The translations under genes and the position numbers were made by a program. Positions 1-11,529 of a stretch of DNA of 64,000 nucleotides are shown here, piece after piece. How positions within the stretch are numbered: position 1 is the first letter of the stretch; each line of letters begins with the position of its first letter. This DNA is from Pagrus major. Taxonomy: Eukaryota; Chordata; Actinopteri; Spariformes; Sparidae. The notes beneath the pieces were generated by a model. It was given only the letters and a program-made list of their open reading frames with translations, did not search any database and had not been told where the DNA came from. The DNA is taken from positions 3,734,118 through 3,798,117 of the forward strand of contig NC_133221.1 in the NCBI RefSeq assembly GCF_040436345.1, written 5' to 3'.

Positions 1-2144
1 CATAGGCTACAAATTAGACAAACAAATAGATACAGGCATGCAGTCGCTAACACACACAGACACGGCTGACAGTCTCATGTCCTTGGTGCCATGGTTTAAC
101 GTGCAGTAGGACACATGCTATTGCCGTGCCGGTGCAATGTCACGGTCACTTTGTATTAAGGGGGAAGTGTTTAGCCGTCACAACACGGGAGCGTCTGGGT
201 CGTTTGTACCAAGGACAGCCAGATGCTGCATTTCCATTTTAGACTCTGTCTTTTCCAAAAGGACCTCAGAAAGCGAGCTCAGGAAGTCATACATGAAACA
301 GCTGCACAGTCTAACATCATTAATCAGCATGGTGATGGTAAATATTCATGTTCCTGTCGCCCTCTGTCTCTTACTGCTTGTTGTGTTCCTGCCTGATGTT
401 GTTGACTTGCTCATTTATCGTTTATTTCATCATTATTCCTTGTTTTTTTTTGCTTCCGCTGTGGTTGAGAAGGCTACACAGTTAGATTGTTTCATTATTT
501 GTCTGTTTTAAGTGTTTTTATTGTTAATATCTCCAATCTTTGTTGTGTTGTAGATCCCAAGCCCGCACAGGGTGTTTTATTTTGAAAACCGACCTGATGC
601 GCTATGGCGTTTCCCGCTGTCTGACTTCCTGTCTCGCTCATCTGCTCTGTGCAGTTTCACACGGCTGAGGTCCGCATCTGTTCGTGTCTCGGAGCTCAGC
701 TAAGATGTCCGTTTGCCACCGTAACACGGCGGAGACGGGCACGATGGATGGTTCGCTCGTTTCAAGATTGTTTAGCCAAACATTTCTTACCTAACTGATG
801 ATAACACTCCTAGTGCCTCGGACAAAAGTGCTCTGCGAATGTAGCCATTTACCATTTAAAATGTGCTAATCACCTAAATCTTAAGATGTGTTCTGACAGT
901 AAGTGATGCAAACTTCAGAAGAAATGTGATTGCAATTAAAGTAATGTGAAAGATGTGAGAACTTTAAATTGCAAATTAGCGTCGGTACCCGCAGGAGGTG
1001 GAAATTATTCAGCTTGAGCATAAGAGCTGCACTCATCCCGTAGCTTCATGAATCTATATCTCATATACTTAGATCAAATGAAATGAAATTAAGTTCCCGT
1101 CGAGGTCTGAGTCAGAGTCTGAGTCTGAGCTGTCACACACACACACGGTCGGCGCACACACTGCTGGCTAGCGTGCAGCTATCGTCTGTGCGGTGGGTAT
1201 TTCAGGCAACAGACTAACACAAACTGCAAAACAGTCTCGTCCAATTAATTCTCACCTGCAGATTTCTGTGTGAACACAGATGGAACAGAGCAGGATCAAT
1301 TTCATGGTTTTGGAACATCACCACACGTTCAAACATTAGAGAAGCCTACATGTAAACCAAACAGCCTGACGTGGCGCCCGTAGGCACCAGTGAAGCCTGG
1401 GAACAATGAAAGTGCACCAAAAAGCCCCCTCAGGCATATAAATCTCCCCTTGGTGTGCAATTTGTCTGACTTTAAGGGATCACCTTGCCCAAAAATGAAT
1501 CATCCACTCGCCCGATGGAGAGTCAGATGAGGTTTTGTAGTCATTTCTGGAGCTTCACAGCAAAACAGCGTTGCAGCGTTCTGCTAAACAACTGAAGTAG
1601 ATGAACGTTTAAAGCGTCCCGAGATCCCAAAGTGACTGGAAAAGATGTTATTTACGCTGTCGTAACTTCAGACGTGGTGCGCGCTGATGCTTTTAGCTTA
1701 GCAGCTACAGTGAAGATTCTTTAATGAGCTTCACAAATTAATTTGTGTCATTGTGTCAGCCAGAAAATAAATAAAGCTTGACGACATTACGACAATCAAA
1801 ACTAACTGCAAAATCTGAACTGACTGAACAATCTAAAAACTAAACTTCTACTTGTAACAATGAAAATAAATGGTATTTTAATCGCAACCTTTACTTTTCC
1901 ACAACAGAAGCAGTTTCCAGCTGAGAAATGGGTCGTTGCTGTGAAGCATTCATCAGAAGACAAAAATAAAAAATAAAGCCCGTCTGCAGTTAATGACCCA
2001 GAAGTGAAAAATTCTTGCCGTTTTGTGCCTGTTGGTTTGTTGCTCCAGATAGACCCATCAATCAGCACAATTAACAGGCAGGGTCGCTGTTACATAAAGA
2101 TACAGCATTAATGTTTTATGTAGCGTAGTACTGCAAAAGATCAG
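1..2144. other. No gene recognised
   Basis: AT-rich unique-looking sequence with a short CA run near 1135. Open frames are short and match nothing known. Confidence 0.5.
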
Positions 2145-2822
2145 GCAGGAAGAGGAGGGAGATAAAGACAGGAGGAGAGGAGAGGAGAGGAGAGGAGAGG
2201 AGGGAGATAAAGACAGGAGGAGAGGAGAGGAGAGGAGAGGAGAGGAGAGGAGAGGAGAGGAGAGGAGAGGAGGCAGAGGAGAGGAGAGGAGAGGAGAGGA
2301 GAGGAGAGGAGAGGAGAGGAGAGGAGAGGAGGCAGAGGAGAGGAGAGGAGAGGAAAGAAGAGGAGAGGAGAGGAGAGGAGAGGAGAGGAGAGGAGAGGAG
2401 AGGAGAGGAGAGGAAAGAAGAGGAGAGGAGAGGAGAGGAGAGGAGAGGAGGGAGATAAAGACAGGAGGAGAGGAGAGGAGAGGAGAGGAGAGGAGGGAGA
2501 TAAAGACAGGAGGAGAGGAGAGGAGAGGAGAGGAGAGGAGAGGAGAGGAGAGGAGGGAGATAAAGACAGGAGGAGAGGAGAGGAGAGGAGAGGAGAGGAG
2601 GGAGATAAAGACAGGAGGAGAGGAGAGGAGAGGAGAGGAGAGGAGAAGAGAAGAGAGGAGGGGAGAGGAGGGAGATAAAGACAGGAGGAGAGGAGAGGAG
2701 AGGAGAGGAGAGGAGAGGAGAGGAGAGGAGAGGAGGGAGATAAAGACAGGAGGAGAGGAGAGGAGAGGAGAGGAGAGGAGGGGAGAGGAGGGAGATAAAG
2801 ACAGGAGGAGAGGAGAGGAGAC
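2145..2822 (+). repeat. Polypurine GAGGA minisatellite with higher-order unit
   Basis: About 680 bases of (AGAGG)n punctuated at least eight times by AGGAGGGAGATAAAGACAGG, plus rarer GAGGCAGAGG and GGAAAGAAGAGG variants. Nearly all purine on one strand. Long frames of Ser/Leu/Pro on the other strand are repeat artefacts. Confidence 0.95.
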
Positions 2823-2864
2823 GATGTAAAACAAATAAAGTGTTGTAAGTGTTCCCAAACCCAT

Positions 2865-4589
2865 GTAATATCCTTTATAACATTAAACATACTGTCTGTG
2901 TTGTTTTCACTTCAGTATGTAGTAAATCACTCAGCTTTTCTAAAGAATTGCACTGGAATTTCCAGGTTTGCAGGTGATTTAGTAGATTTTAGTAGGAGTT
3001 AGTTCAGGTCTTGTTATATGGGCTACTTAGCCCTGGTCGGTGCATTATCTTTCACAAAAGTTTTATCTAAACATGCACATTTAATGTTAACTTACTCACC
3101 TCTATTCTTTCAGTACGTGCAACAGCTTTTGGATGAAACGGCCTCTGTCATGGTGATTTCGTCTCTCCCGTCGTCCACACGTTGTCAAGTGTTTGTCAAG
3201 CGACGACTTTCTTTCGTGTTCCACCGTGATGAAAACAGTTTACCTTTCGTTTCATGCAGAGCATTGGGGAATTGTTTTACACGGTATTCAGCAGCGAGCG
3301 TTGTAGGTAAATGTGAGACGTTTACCGAGCACACGTTTGCAATCTTCACATCCAGAAACAAGGAGGTGAGTTTGCTGAAATTTGTGGGAAAGTTGCGGTG
3401 ATTGGACAAAAGTACAAGGTCCCGAATGAATTGGTGCGATCGCATCATTGCGAGATCCTGGAGGGGGCTGGTAAGTGTTTGTTACGCTCTCTTATATTTA
3501 TGTTTTACACAGCGTCCCAACTTTTGAAATCAGGGTTGCATTTGAATCTAATGGGAGAAAAAAGACAAGCAGGCTGGAGATGTAAGAGGGTTAAGAAACC
3601 GAGGACAGACCAGGCGATGATGGAGGACAGGTGGCAGATAGATTGATACAGTAGGTGAGTGAAGGCAGCGTTATCCATCCAATCACCACCGTGTCAGAGG
3701 AGACGCTCTCACTCGCTCCCACTTGTACTTGTTACAGCCTTTATCTCTTTGTTTCACCTTCCTGACTCAGTCTCAGCCTTCACCCTCCGCCCCGGATCGA
3801 TCATAACATCTGAACCAATAGAGAAGAAGAAGAAGAAGACAGCACCATTCACACACACACACACACACACAGACACAGGGGGGGTGGTCATGTCATATCA
3901 TTATCATTGTCATAAGACTGAGTGTGAATAAGAGAGAGACTCCGGCTGAGTGTGAGATTGAGACGGACTGACAGTGTTACAGGACGATGACGAACACGTT
4001 CTGACAGATCAACCGGGCTTGTGACCTCACTGATAAGGTATCAGAGGCTGAGGTGTTTGGGGAGTCTTTAAAAGAGTCTCTGTTAAATGTTAAAAGTCGT
4101 GTAAGGACGACCACACCGAGACACGTCAAGAGAACAAAGTGTCCCCTGGTGTGCGCTCCTCTCTAGCAGGTTTTATAAGTAGAACATTTTTTATTTGAGT
4201 TCGACAGTTCGAGTTAACGAGGCAGTTAAGCTTCTCTTAGTTTGGTAAAAAAAAAAAGATTCTGATTCTGAAGGTGCATGATTGTGTTTTTTATTGTGTG
4301 GTGAGGAAATACGAGTAAGAGCAGTTCCTTCTTGAAATGTTGTGGGTTTATTTGGTTCATGTATTGAGAGAGTTGGTGCAATGTGGCGAACTTCTCCCAG
4401 ATGAAACTAGAGCAGCTGTCAGATTACTGCGTCTTGAGGTTGCTACGAAGTCAAAACCTCAAGACTTTGCAACCTCATCCTGTCTCGGATCGACTGGGTT
4501 CGGGTTAGCTAGCTGTTTTTTTCCCCACATTCTTTTTTTAAATATAATTTGTATCAGATATTCTGTCAATGCAGCTTGTAAACTGTGAT
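2865..4589. other. No gene recognised; possible zinc-finger transposon relic
   Basis: The minus strand around 3185-3448 has a frame containing FPNALHETKGKLFSSRWNT, vaguely like CGGBP1/hAT-type fingers but with the expected cysteines missing. Otherwise only a CA run near 3850. Confidence 0.3.
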
Positions 4590-4855
4590 TTTGTTGTTCT
4601 TCACTGTACATGCGACATGTATTGCACGTCTGTCCGTCCTGGGAGAGGGATCCTCCTCTGCGGCTCTTCCTGAGGTTTCTTCCATCTTTTTTTTTCACCT
4701 GTTAAAAGAGTTGTTTTCCTCAACATGGAAAGTTTTTCCTCACTTGAATCGAGGACAGAGGATGTTGTTCACTGTACAGATTGTAAAGCCCATTGAGGCA
4801 ATGTGATTGTGATTTTGGGCTATATTAATAAAATTGATTTTGATTTGTTTTTATA
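4590..4855 (+). mobile_element. Teleost retroposon 3' end (SINE/LINE-like)
   Basis: Contains CTCTGCGGCTCTTCCTGAGG, TTGTAAAGCCCATTGAGGCA and GGGCTATATTAATAAAATTG and ends in an ATTGATTTTGATTT tail, the layout of a very common fish retroposon. No functional frame. Family name not assigned. Confidence 0.75.
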
Positions 4856-4859
4856 ATGT

Positions 4860-7009
4860 TGCTTCATGTTTTGAACTAAAATTATGGCCATATCTTACAT
4901 ATTGCGACCAATTATTTTAAATCACTAGTTAGAGTGTCAGCTGATCTGACTGAAACACTGTTGCACTGAGACTTTGTCTAAATGTCCTCAATGAACTGCT
5001 TCCTTCTTCAGCAGCCAGCTGCAGTGTGTCTGTCAATCCGAGTCCAGTTTGCTTCAGTAATTAACTTTCTCTGTCTGTCTCTATTTTCTCTTGAACTCTT
5101 TCATTTGTCTCACCCTCACACAACCCCACTCTCTCTCTCTCTCTCTCTCCCTCCCTCTCTCTCTCTCCCTCTCCTGAGACAGAAACCGGAGGAGATAATG
5201 GAGGACGGAGGATCGCAAATGACTAACATCGATTTAGAGCCGAGGCCTGATGACGAACATGCTCACAGACACACACACACACACACAGATTTTGGTCCGA
5301 GTGAGTCACCCTGATAGCACTTTGATTAGTGTGGCTGTCCGAGTAATACATGTTTAGATATGACAGACAGGAGGAGGAAGGCGGTCAGACTCAGATACAG
5401 ATGTCCTCCTTTATGCGTCTCTCCTGCAAAATGCTGAGCTTCCATGGTGGACAGCAGGCAGTAACAGCTCTGACAGATGAATAAACACCAGACCTTAACA
5501 TTTCTGTCAGATAAAAACCTGACTTTAAAACCCTGACATAAACATTTAAAAGGAGATTTTCAGTGATTTTCACAGTTTACGATCTCCTCGTCTTTTAAGA
5601 GAGGAGATCTTGTAACCCCCCTCGGTTATTAAAATCCTTCCAAGATCAAGTGATCACATTATTAATTCATGGTCATCGAGCTAAAAGCACAGGGCTGTTT
5701 GGAGGCTGACATTTCAAAGATGGTTTTCACTTCACAGTGAGAGCATATCTGCACTAAAAACCTTCCCTTTCCTTTCAATATTAATACTCAGGGGTGTACT
5801 TGCATTTAAAGCCATGTTTTCCGAAAATGCCATTTTATTTTATTATTTTATATATTTTTTAAGCCTCTAATGAGGCGACTGAGAAGGACAGAAATAAATT
5901 CGAACTATGTAAACTAAGAATATAAGTACTAAGTACATGTGGTGTGCTTTAACTCGTAATGCAGTACTGTCTCAAGTGAAGTGACATAGTAATACATGTG
6001 AGAGTAATATGAGACCGTCTACTATAACTGTGTACACCAGGAAAATAAAATATGATTAACTTGAGCTTGTATTAGTGTGAATTCATACAAATGTAGTATA
6101 AATGGAGCAGTTAGTATCTTGCCCAAGGACACTTGAACTACTGACCACAGCCGCCCTACATGTACTAGTATATGTAAGGGATATATACGGCCATCCATTA
6201 TTGGGAATTAATGGCTGACGTAGAGGCCAGAACCTTCCGACGCACAACTGAAGTTGCTCGGCAAAGAAAATAAATAAGATTAGTTTTTGTTTTTGTTTTT
6301 ACAAGCAGTAACTCTAACAGCTGGGACAATCATACAATCGTATGGCTCTTATGCAACGGAGACATTGTTCTCTACTCGGACAAACCTTAGATACTGCTTG
6401 GCTCATCAAACCCTTTGGCTCAGCTATTAGCTGGAAAGCTAATGTCATGCTAGCCAGATTCAAAGTTAGAGAACATTGCATACAGCTGACAAAGAGTAAA
6501 TATAATCCGACCGTGTGATTAAAGCTGCACTGTGTAGTTTTGGAGAATAAATTCAAACTCAGAATTTTAACATTTACAATATTAATGAGGTAATGATACA
6601 ACCTCATAAATATTTATTTTTTCCATAAGTGAATAAACAAGCTGTTCTCCGAGGAAGATAAGTTAGAACACTGTTAGAAGCTAGAAAGGTGGCAGGGTCC
6701 GCCACATATAAACAAAGTGAAACACAGTGAAATTGTGTTGTCCTTTAACGTCAGTTTGTTTATTCAGTCATTAAGACAAAGAGAGTTTGTTCACAATAAG
6801 ACCAGCCAGCCAGCCAATAGGAAGATTTTAACAAACTGCTGTCGTCCCTGTGGCCAATCAGAATTGAGTATTCATCCAGACCATGGTATAATATGCAGTT
6901 AATAACCAACACAGCGTGGGAAGATAAAAATAAGGAAATGAAATGACAGAATAAATGTCCAGCAGAGAGGCAGTGCAGAGGCAGAGCGCTGTGAGTGGAG
7001 CGGGTCTGA
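4860..7009. other. No gene recognised
   Basis: AT-rich non-coding sequence with a CT-rich tract near 5130-5175 and a CA run near 5270. Around 6520-6600 is TAAAGCTGCACTGTGTAGTT, which resembles a common fish repeat. Confidence 0.5.
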
Positions 7010-7215
7010 TGACTGCATGTACAAATGAAGTGCTGCTGTTTACACCTCAGTGAGATGATCAAGTGGCTCATTGAGCCGCCCATCTGCTGAGGCTCATCAT
7101 GTAGAGGGTGAGAAGGGTCGTCCAGGAGGGCTTTGATCTCGTCCTCCATCCTCCCCTCAAGTAGTGAAACCAGACAGTCCAGTTCCAGCCGGACCACAGA
7201 GCTGGCCTCCCTGAC
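7010..7215 (-). pseudogene. Non-LTR retrotransposon ORF2 C-terminal remnant
   Basis: The minus strand encodes R-L-E-L-D-C-L-V-S-L-L-E-G-R-M-E-D-E-I-K and then L-L-D-D-P-S-H-P-L-H-D, then decays. Closely similar segments close the reverse-transcriptase proteins of fish L2/Rex-type LINEs. Judged from memory of those families. Confidence 0.45.
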
Positions 7216-8828
7216 CAGCCTGCTGTCATGGTCAGCTGTTTTCTGTTTTATTTTGTAGTTATATCCTCATGTGCCTTGTTGTGGCTTTTCCACTTCCTGT
7301 CTTTGTCTCTTTCTCCGTGTACACCTGTGTTTGTTATGTTAGTCACCACTGTGTATTTAAGCCTGTGTTTCCCCCACACTCTTAGTCTTTTGATTAAAGT
7401 ACTTTAGTGTAGTTGCATCATAAGGAAGTACCTTTTCTTTTTCCTTTCTATTTAAACATAAAATAACTAATAATAATAACAGAATCATACTTTCATTTAG
7501 TTAATTTGGAGCTGGCATTCAAATGCTTTCAGGCCTCAGTGGAGGAAACTGCAGAACCTTGAGCTTGCTCAGATCATGCTAAGGATTCTGGGTTGTTCAC
7601 GTCCAGCACAACACTAACAAAGTGTCAGTGGATCCTTTTGAAGAAGCTGCAGTGACGTCAGTGATCTGCCACATCAGAAGCTCCATTCAGACAGGATTGG
7701 TGTCTTCAGGGGAGGTCAGGTAATTTAATTCAATAACAGCAGTGATGTTAATCCCACATCGGCCATGTGTGTTTTTCCACCGCAAACCCTCGAGTCTCTT
7801 CAGCTCCAAACACCTGCTGAGTGCAGACAAACACCGAAGCTGCTCGGATTATAGTTGTTGAATCATGTTTTGATGGAAGGACGTGCAGCCGACAGGACAG
7901 ACGCACTGTTTTCTCAACGCTGTCTGCTATACATTACCTTTTTATATACGACTTATCTGCGTTGCTGTTTATGTTACTACTTTTTCAAATTAAAACCTTT
8001 TGGTGCACACTGTAATAACTTTTATACATGACAGAGAGAGAGAGAGAGAGAGAGATAAAGACACACAGCAAAGGTCGACTGGCTGAAAATGAACTGAGGC
8101 TGCTGACGACTCAGAATCCGTTGCTATCAGGGCACCTTGTATCAGCCCTTATTTTTAATTCTATTCATGGCTTGCATCTACGTATTAGCATTCTGTACTT
8201 GCCTCTCTGCAGTTGTTTCTGACACTTGAACTCAGTCTTTATCTGTGCAGTTTAAAAAAGCGACCTGGCCTTACCCCAACTGCTACTGCCAAACTTGAGA
8301 CCCGTGACCTGAGAGTATATCTCTGATCCATTCTACTTGTTACTGGCACCTTTTCAGCACAAAAGCATCGGCTTCACTTTGTCACTTAGTCTGCTCCCTG
8401 TGAGTCGCGTGTCTACTTGCAACACGTGCGACGCATGGCCGCACATGCACCATAAACTTCATGCAGCAACACTTCCCAAGTCAAAGCCTAAGACTCAATA
8501 CTGTGTCGGGATCTGTCAGGTTCGAGTCAGGTAGGAGACCTCTACGTGTGAGGAGCTTACAGGAAATGTGCATCACACTGGACAAGAGAAGCAGAAGTTT
8601 ACATAATATGGAAGACATATAAAGCGGTTGTGAGTCAGTATTACCACGTCTTCCTTAGTATTTTGTATTAAAATGCGTTGACACGATGGATCCAGTCCAC
8701 GTGGATGACGAAGAAGGAACGGTGACAAGTTAAAAATAGATTTTTGCGACAAAAACTGGACTAAAGTCTAAAGTATATAGCTCAAAGTCACTGTTTGTCA
8801 CAAAGACCTGCACAAATTGTTTCCAAAA
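7216..8828. other. No gene recognised
   Basis: 7225-7400 looks like decayed retroelement sequence (CCACTTCCTGTCTTTGTCTC, TGTGTATTTAAGCCTGTGTT). An (AG)n run lies at 8033-8055. No coding exon seen. Confidence 0.45.
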
Positions 8829-9062
8829 ATAAGGTCCCATCAGGGAAACCGGAAGGGGCGTGGCTTCGGCAATCATAAACAATACGACAAACAGCGACTT
8901 GAAAAATTATCTTTTTAATTCACAAACATCATACGTGTAATTCATGGCACACCTGAAACAACAACAACATATTTTTTTAATTTCTCTTCATTGATTACTG
9001 TACAAACTGCTTCCCAAATAAGGTCCCATGAGGGGAAACCGGAAGGGGCGTGGCTTCGGCAA
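8829..9062 (+). repeat. Duplicated promoter-like 45-bp segment
   Basis: AAATAAGGTCCCATCAGGGA and ACCGGAAGGGGCGTGGCTTC at about 8829-8872 recur at 9017-9062 with one substitution and one inserted base. Each copy has an Ets-like ACCGGAAG and a GC box GGGGCGTGGC. The second copy is followed by TGACGTG at 9067. Confidence 0.8.
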
Positions 9063-9272
9063 TTGACTGACGTGTGCGGGCTGACAGACTCTCAGGTGAT
9101 GCTGCAGACATGGAGAGAGGAGCAACGTTACACCTGTGGACACACTTTGTTTCTAAATCGGCAAAAAGAAAACACAATTCAGTGAAGGAGGCCTGAGAGA
9201 CGACGTGGGGAGAAAACAAACCACCTGAAGAGGCGGCTGGAGTCTTACCACCCTGCTGTTAATGCCCCCCCG
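9030..9272 (+). promoter_or_regulatory. Possible upstream promoter and first exon
   Basis: Ets-like, GC-box and CRE-like motifs are followed by non-coding sequence ending CCCCG before a strong donor, GTGAGTTA at 9273. It could be a distal rgs19 promoter, a divergent neighbour's promoter or a non-coding RNA start. Confidence 0.3.
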
Positions 9273-9279
9273 GTGAGTT

Positions 9280-11194
9280 AGCTAGCTTAACTGTGGCTAG
9301 CTAGGTGCTAATGTAAACAAAACATATACATTTATTAACGTTGAGTCAGTGTTAGCTGTGTCAGCTGCTAGCAAACCACGCTGTTTCAGCCTGGATGGAA
9401 ACGTGAACTAAGTTTCAGTTTGTTGTCACAGAGTTGTGAATGAGTGAGCCTGGCTTCAGGCTAACGTTAGCTGGGTTAATGTGTTAGCTAACGTCAGTTA
9501 GCTTCAAAGCCTGTGAGTGAAACATGAAGCTGTGTCATTAATAATGTGACTTGTCGTGTTGGGACTTGTAGGTTAAACACCTGCTGTAGTGAAACATGAG
9601 GACATGTGTTTAAATAACGTTTTTATCCTGCGAGTTTATTCATTTATATGTTTAGACAAGCAGCTTTTAATTATTCTCAATACGTTTCCGCTTGTCCTCA
9701 CCAGTAAAACGTAATGGCAGCTGTGATCATGGCATTACAGTGTGACTGTCTAGTCAAACTGTTGTTTTACTAAGTTGAACAGCAATTTATGGAAGATATT
9801 TGTGTATGAGTTCAATTTCAATGGTAGACTGCTGCTACACAACAACCTGATGTACCTGAAATAAGTCTGTAAACATGAAGCTGATGAGTTTAAAGAGAAA
9901 ACTAACTCGTTAACTATTTTGAATTCATTGACTAAAACTATAAAAGATGACTAAAATGTGTCTAAAGCATTTTTGTTAAGTCTAAATCTAAACTAGCTGC
10001 CAGTATCAACACTGCCCACGTTACCCTGAAATAAACCGAACCTGTCCTAATGGGACCCGACAGAATCTCTGTACATTTTTTGGCTTCACATTAATTCAGA
10101 CTGAGAATCAAAGAGTTTTAGTTCCTATCAGAGTCTTTCATCTGCGCGATCAAAAGACATCTTACATAAACTTGCATTTATAATTCATATACGGGAGTGT
10201 ATGTGCTTCTGTCTACTGTAGTTGGCTCTGTATTTAAATACAGTAGGGCTGTACAGTATATGTTATGTCACCCAGTATGTGCATGAGCGTGACGACATAC
10301 TGTATGTGCGGGTTAATGTTTAGAATAGACAGCTGACGGATGATGTAGGCTGCATTTCAGCTGAATATGATTCATCTGATTATACATATTTATTTATATT
10401 CAGATACTGTAGATGTTCATTCTGTCCTCAGAATCAGCAGCTGTCAGTGTTTTCTTTGCGCAGGCTGTTATCATCTCTTCACCTCCACAAGTCCGTAGTG
10501 GGTTTGCTGCCGCTCTGTGCATCCGAGATGGCAGAGTTTAAGTTTCAACAAAATAAGAAAACACTGGCTTCACAGGCATCAAGTCACCAGGCAGAGAAAG
10601 GAAGCAGTGCTAATTCTGTATGAATGTGCCTGAGGGATGTACAGATAACATGCAGCCTCACTCTCACCACTGGAAGCTGTCTCCCTTTTCCCCATAGAGC
10701 CTATTTTTAGTTGGCTTAGGACTTTTTAAAGGAGCAATCTGCAAGATATGGCCAGAATTTTAGTTTGAAAACATTCAGAAAAATCAACTAACCTTATCAG
10801 CAGAATGTGGAGAAACTACAGTGTTGACGTTATGTCAAAGACGTCTCTGTGTTGTCTTGCAGAGATGTCCACTGAAGTTAAGTACCCGTTTGGTACACCT
10901 AGAGGCGAGTGCATTCAGTCCCAGTCTGGTGTCCAGGCTTGTTAACGCTCAGGCTGCTAAACCCGGTAGAGCCTGACATCTGTGCATTTTAAAGCTTTAC
11001 ATGTCTTTAAAAAGGTTGTCAGGGACATTAAACGCCATTACACCGAACACGGAGACCCGTCTTTACAGGCGAACCTTGGTTGCAAGCTATTCTAAATTTA
11101 ATTTTACAGCATGGATTGTAAAGAAGTGAATACGTCTTCCACTGTTGGTTATTACAGTCTCGGTCTGTCTGTCTGTCTGTCTGTCTGTCTGCAG
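9280..11194. other. No gene recognised
   Basis: Non-coding. GGAGCAATCTGCAAGATATG near 10732 resembles a common interspersed fish repeat. Confidence 0.45.
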
Positions 11195-11320
11195 GAGCGT
11201 GTACGTGGCTGCAGTCTCTGCTCTAAACTCAACGGGGGACTCGCTGATTGCAGCACAAAGTCGTGCCACAGAAAAATGTTTTTAACACAACGGGGACAAC
11301 AGAGAAACACAATTATCAAG
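11195..11320 (+). other. Candidate internal exon (unassigned)
   Basis: 126 bases between a (TCTG)n-GCAG acceptor and the donor AAG-GTAAAA. One frame is open but matches nothing recognised. With the next candidate at 11458-11527 (acceptor TTTCCTGTTTTGCAG, donor CAG-GTAAAG) it could be a 5' UTR exon of a longer rgs19 transcript. Confidence 0.25.
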
Positions 11321-11457
11321 GTAAAATGTCATTAAGAACACTCCAGGAAAACAAATGTGCAGAAACGTCCTCTTAGTGAGTGAAGTATAAATGCATGTGG
11401 GGATAAAATTAAAAGGAGTGTGTGTGGGTGTGTGTGTTTGTGTTTCCTGTTTTGCAG

Positions 11458-11527
11458 ACATGGGTGGAGGTTTCACTTCCTCCTGATCCAACCAGACTCG
11501 AAGCCGACAAAATCTGCAGGCGTGCAG
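11458..11527 (+). other. Candidate internal exon (unassigned)
   Basis: 70 bases with a strong polypyrimidine acceptor and a consensus donor. No protein similarity seen. It pairs with 11195-11320. Confidence 0.25.
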
Positions 11528-11529
11528 GT

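Noticed and set aside
2058-2890. Long minus-strand open frames of Ser/Leu/Pro repeats
   Set aside because: They are translations of the GAGGA minisatellite, present in overlapping frames with no conserved domain.
3018-3401. 127-residue plus-strand frame
   Set aside because: No recognisable domain or splice context. The opposite strand looks more like a decayed zinc-finger transposon, and neither is convincing.
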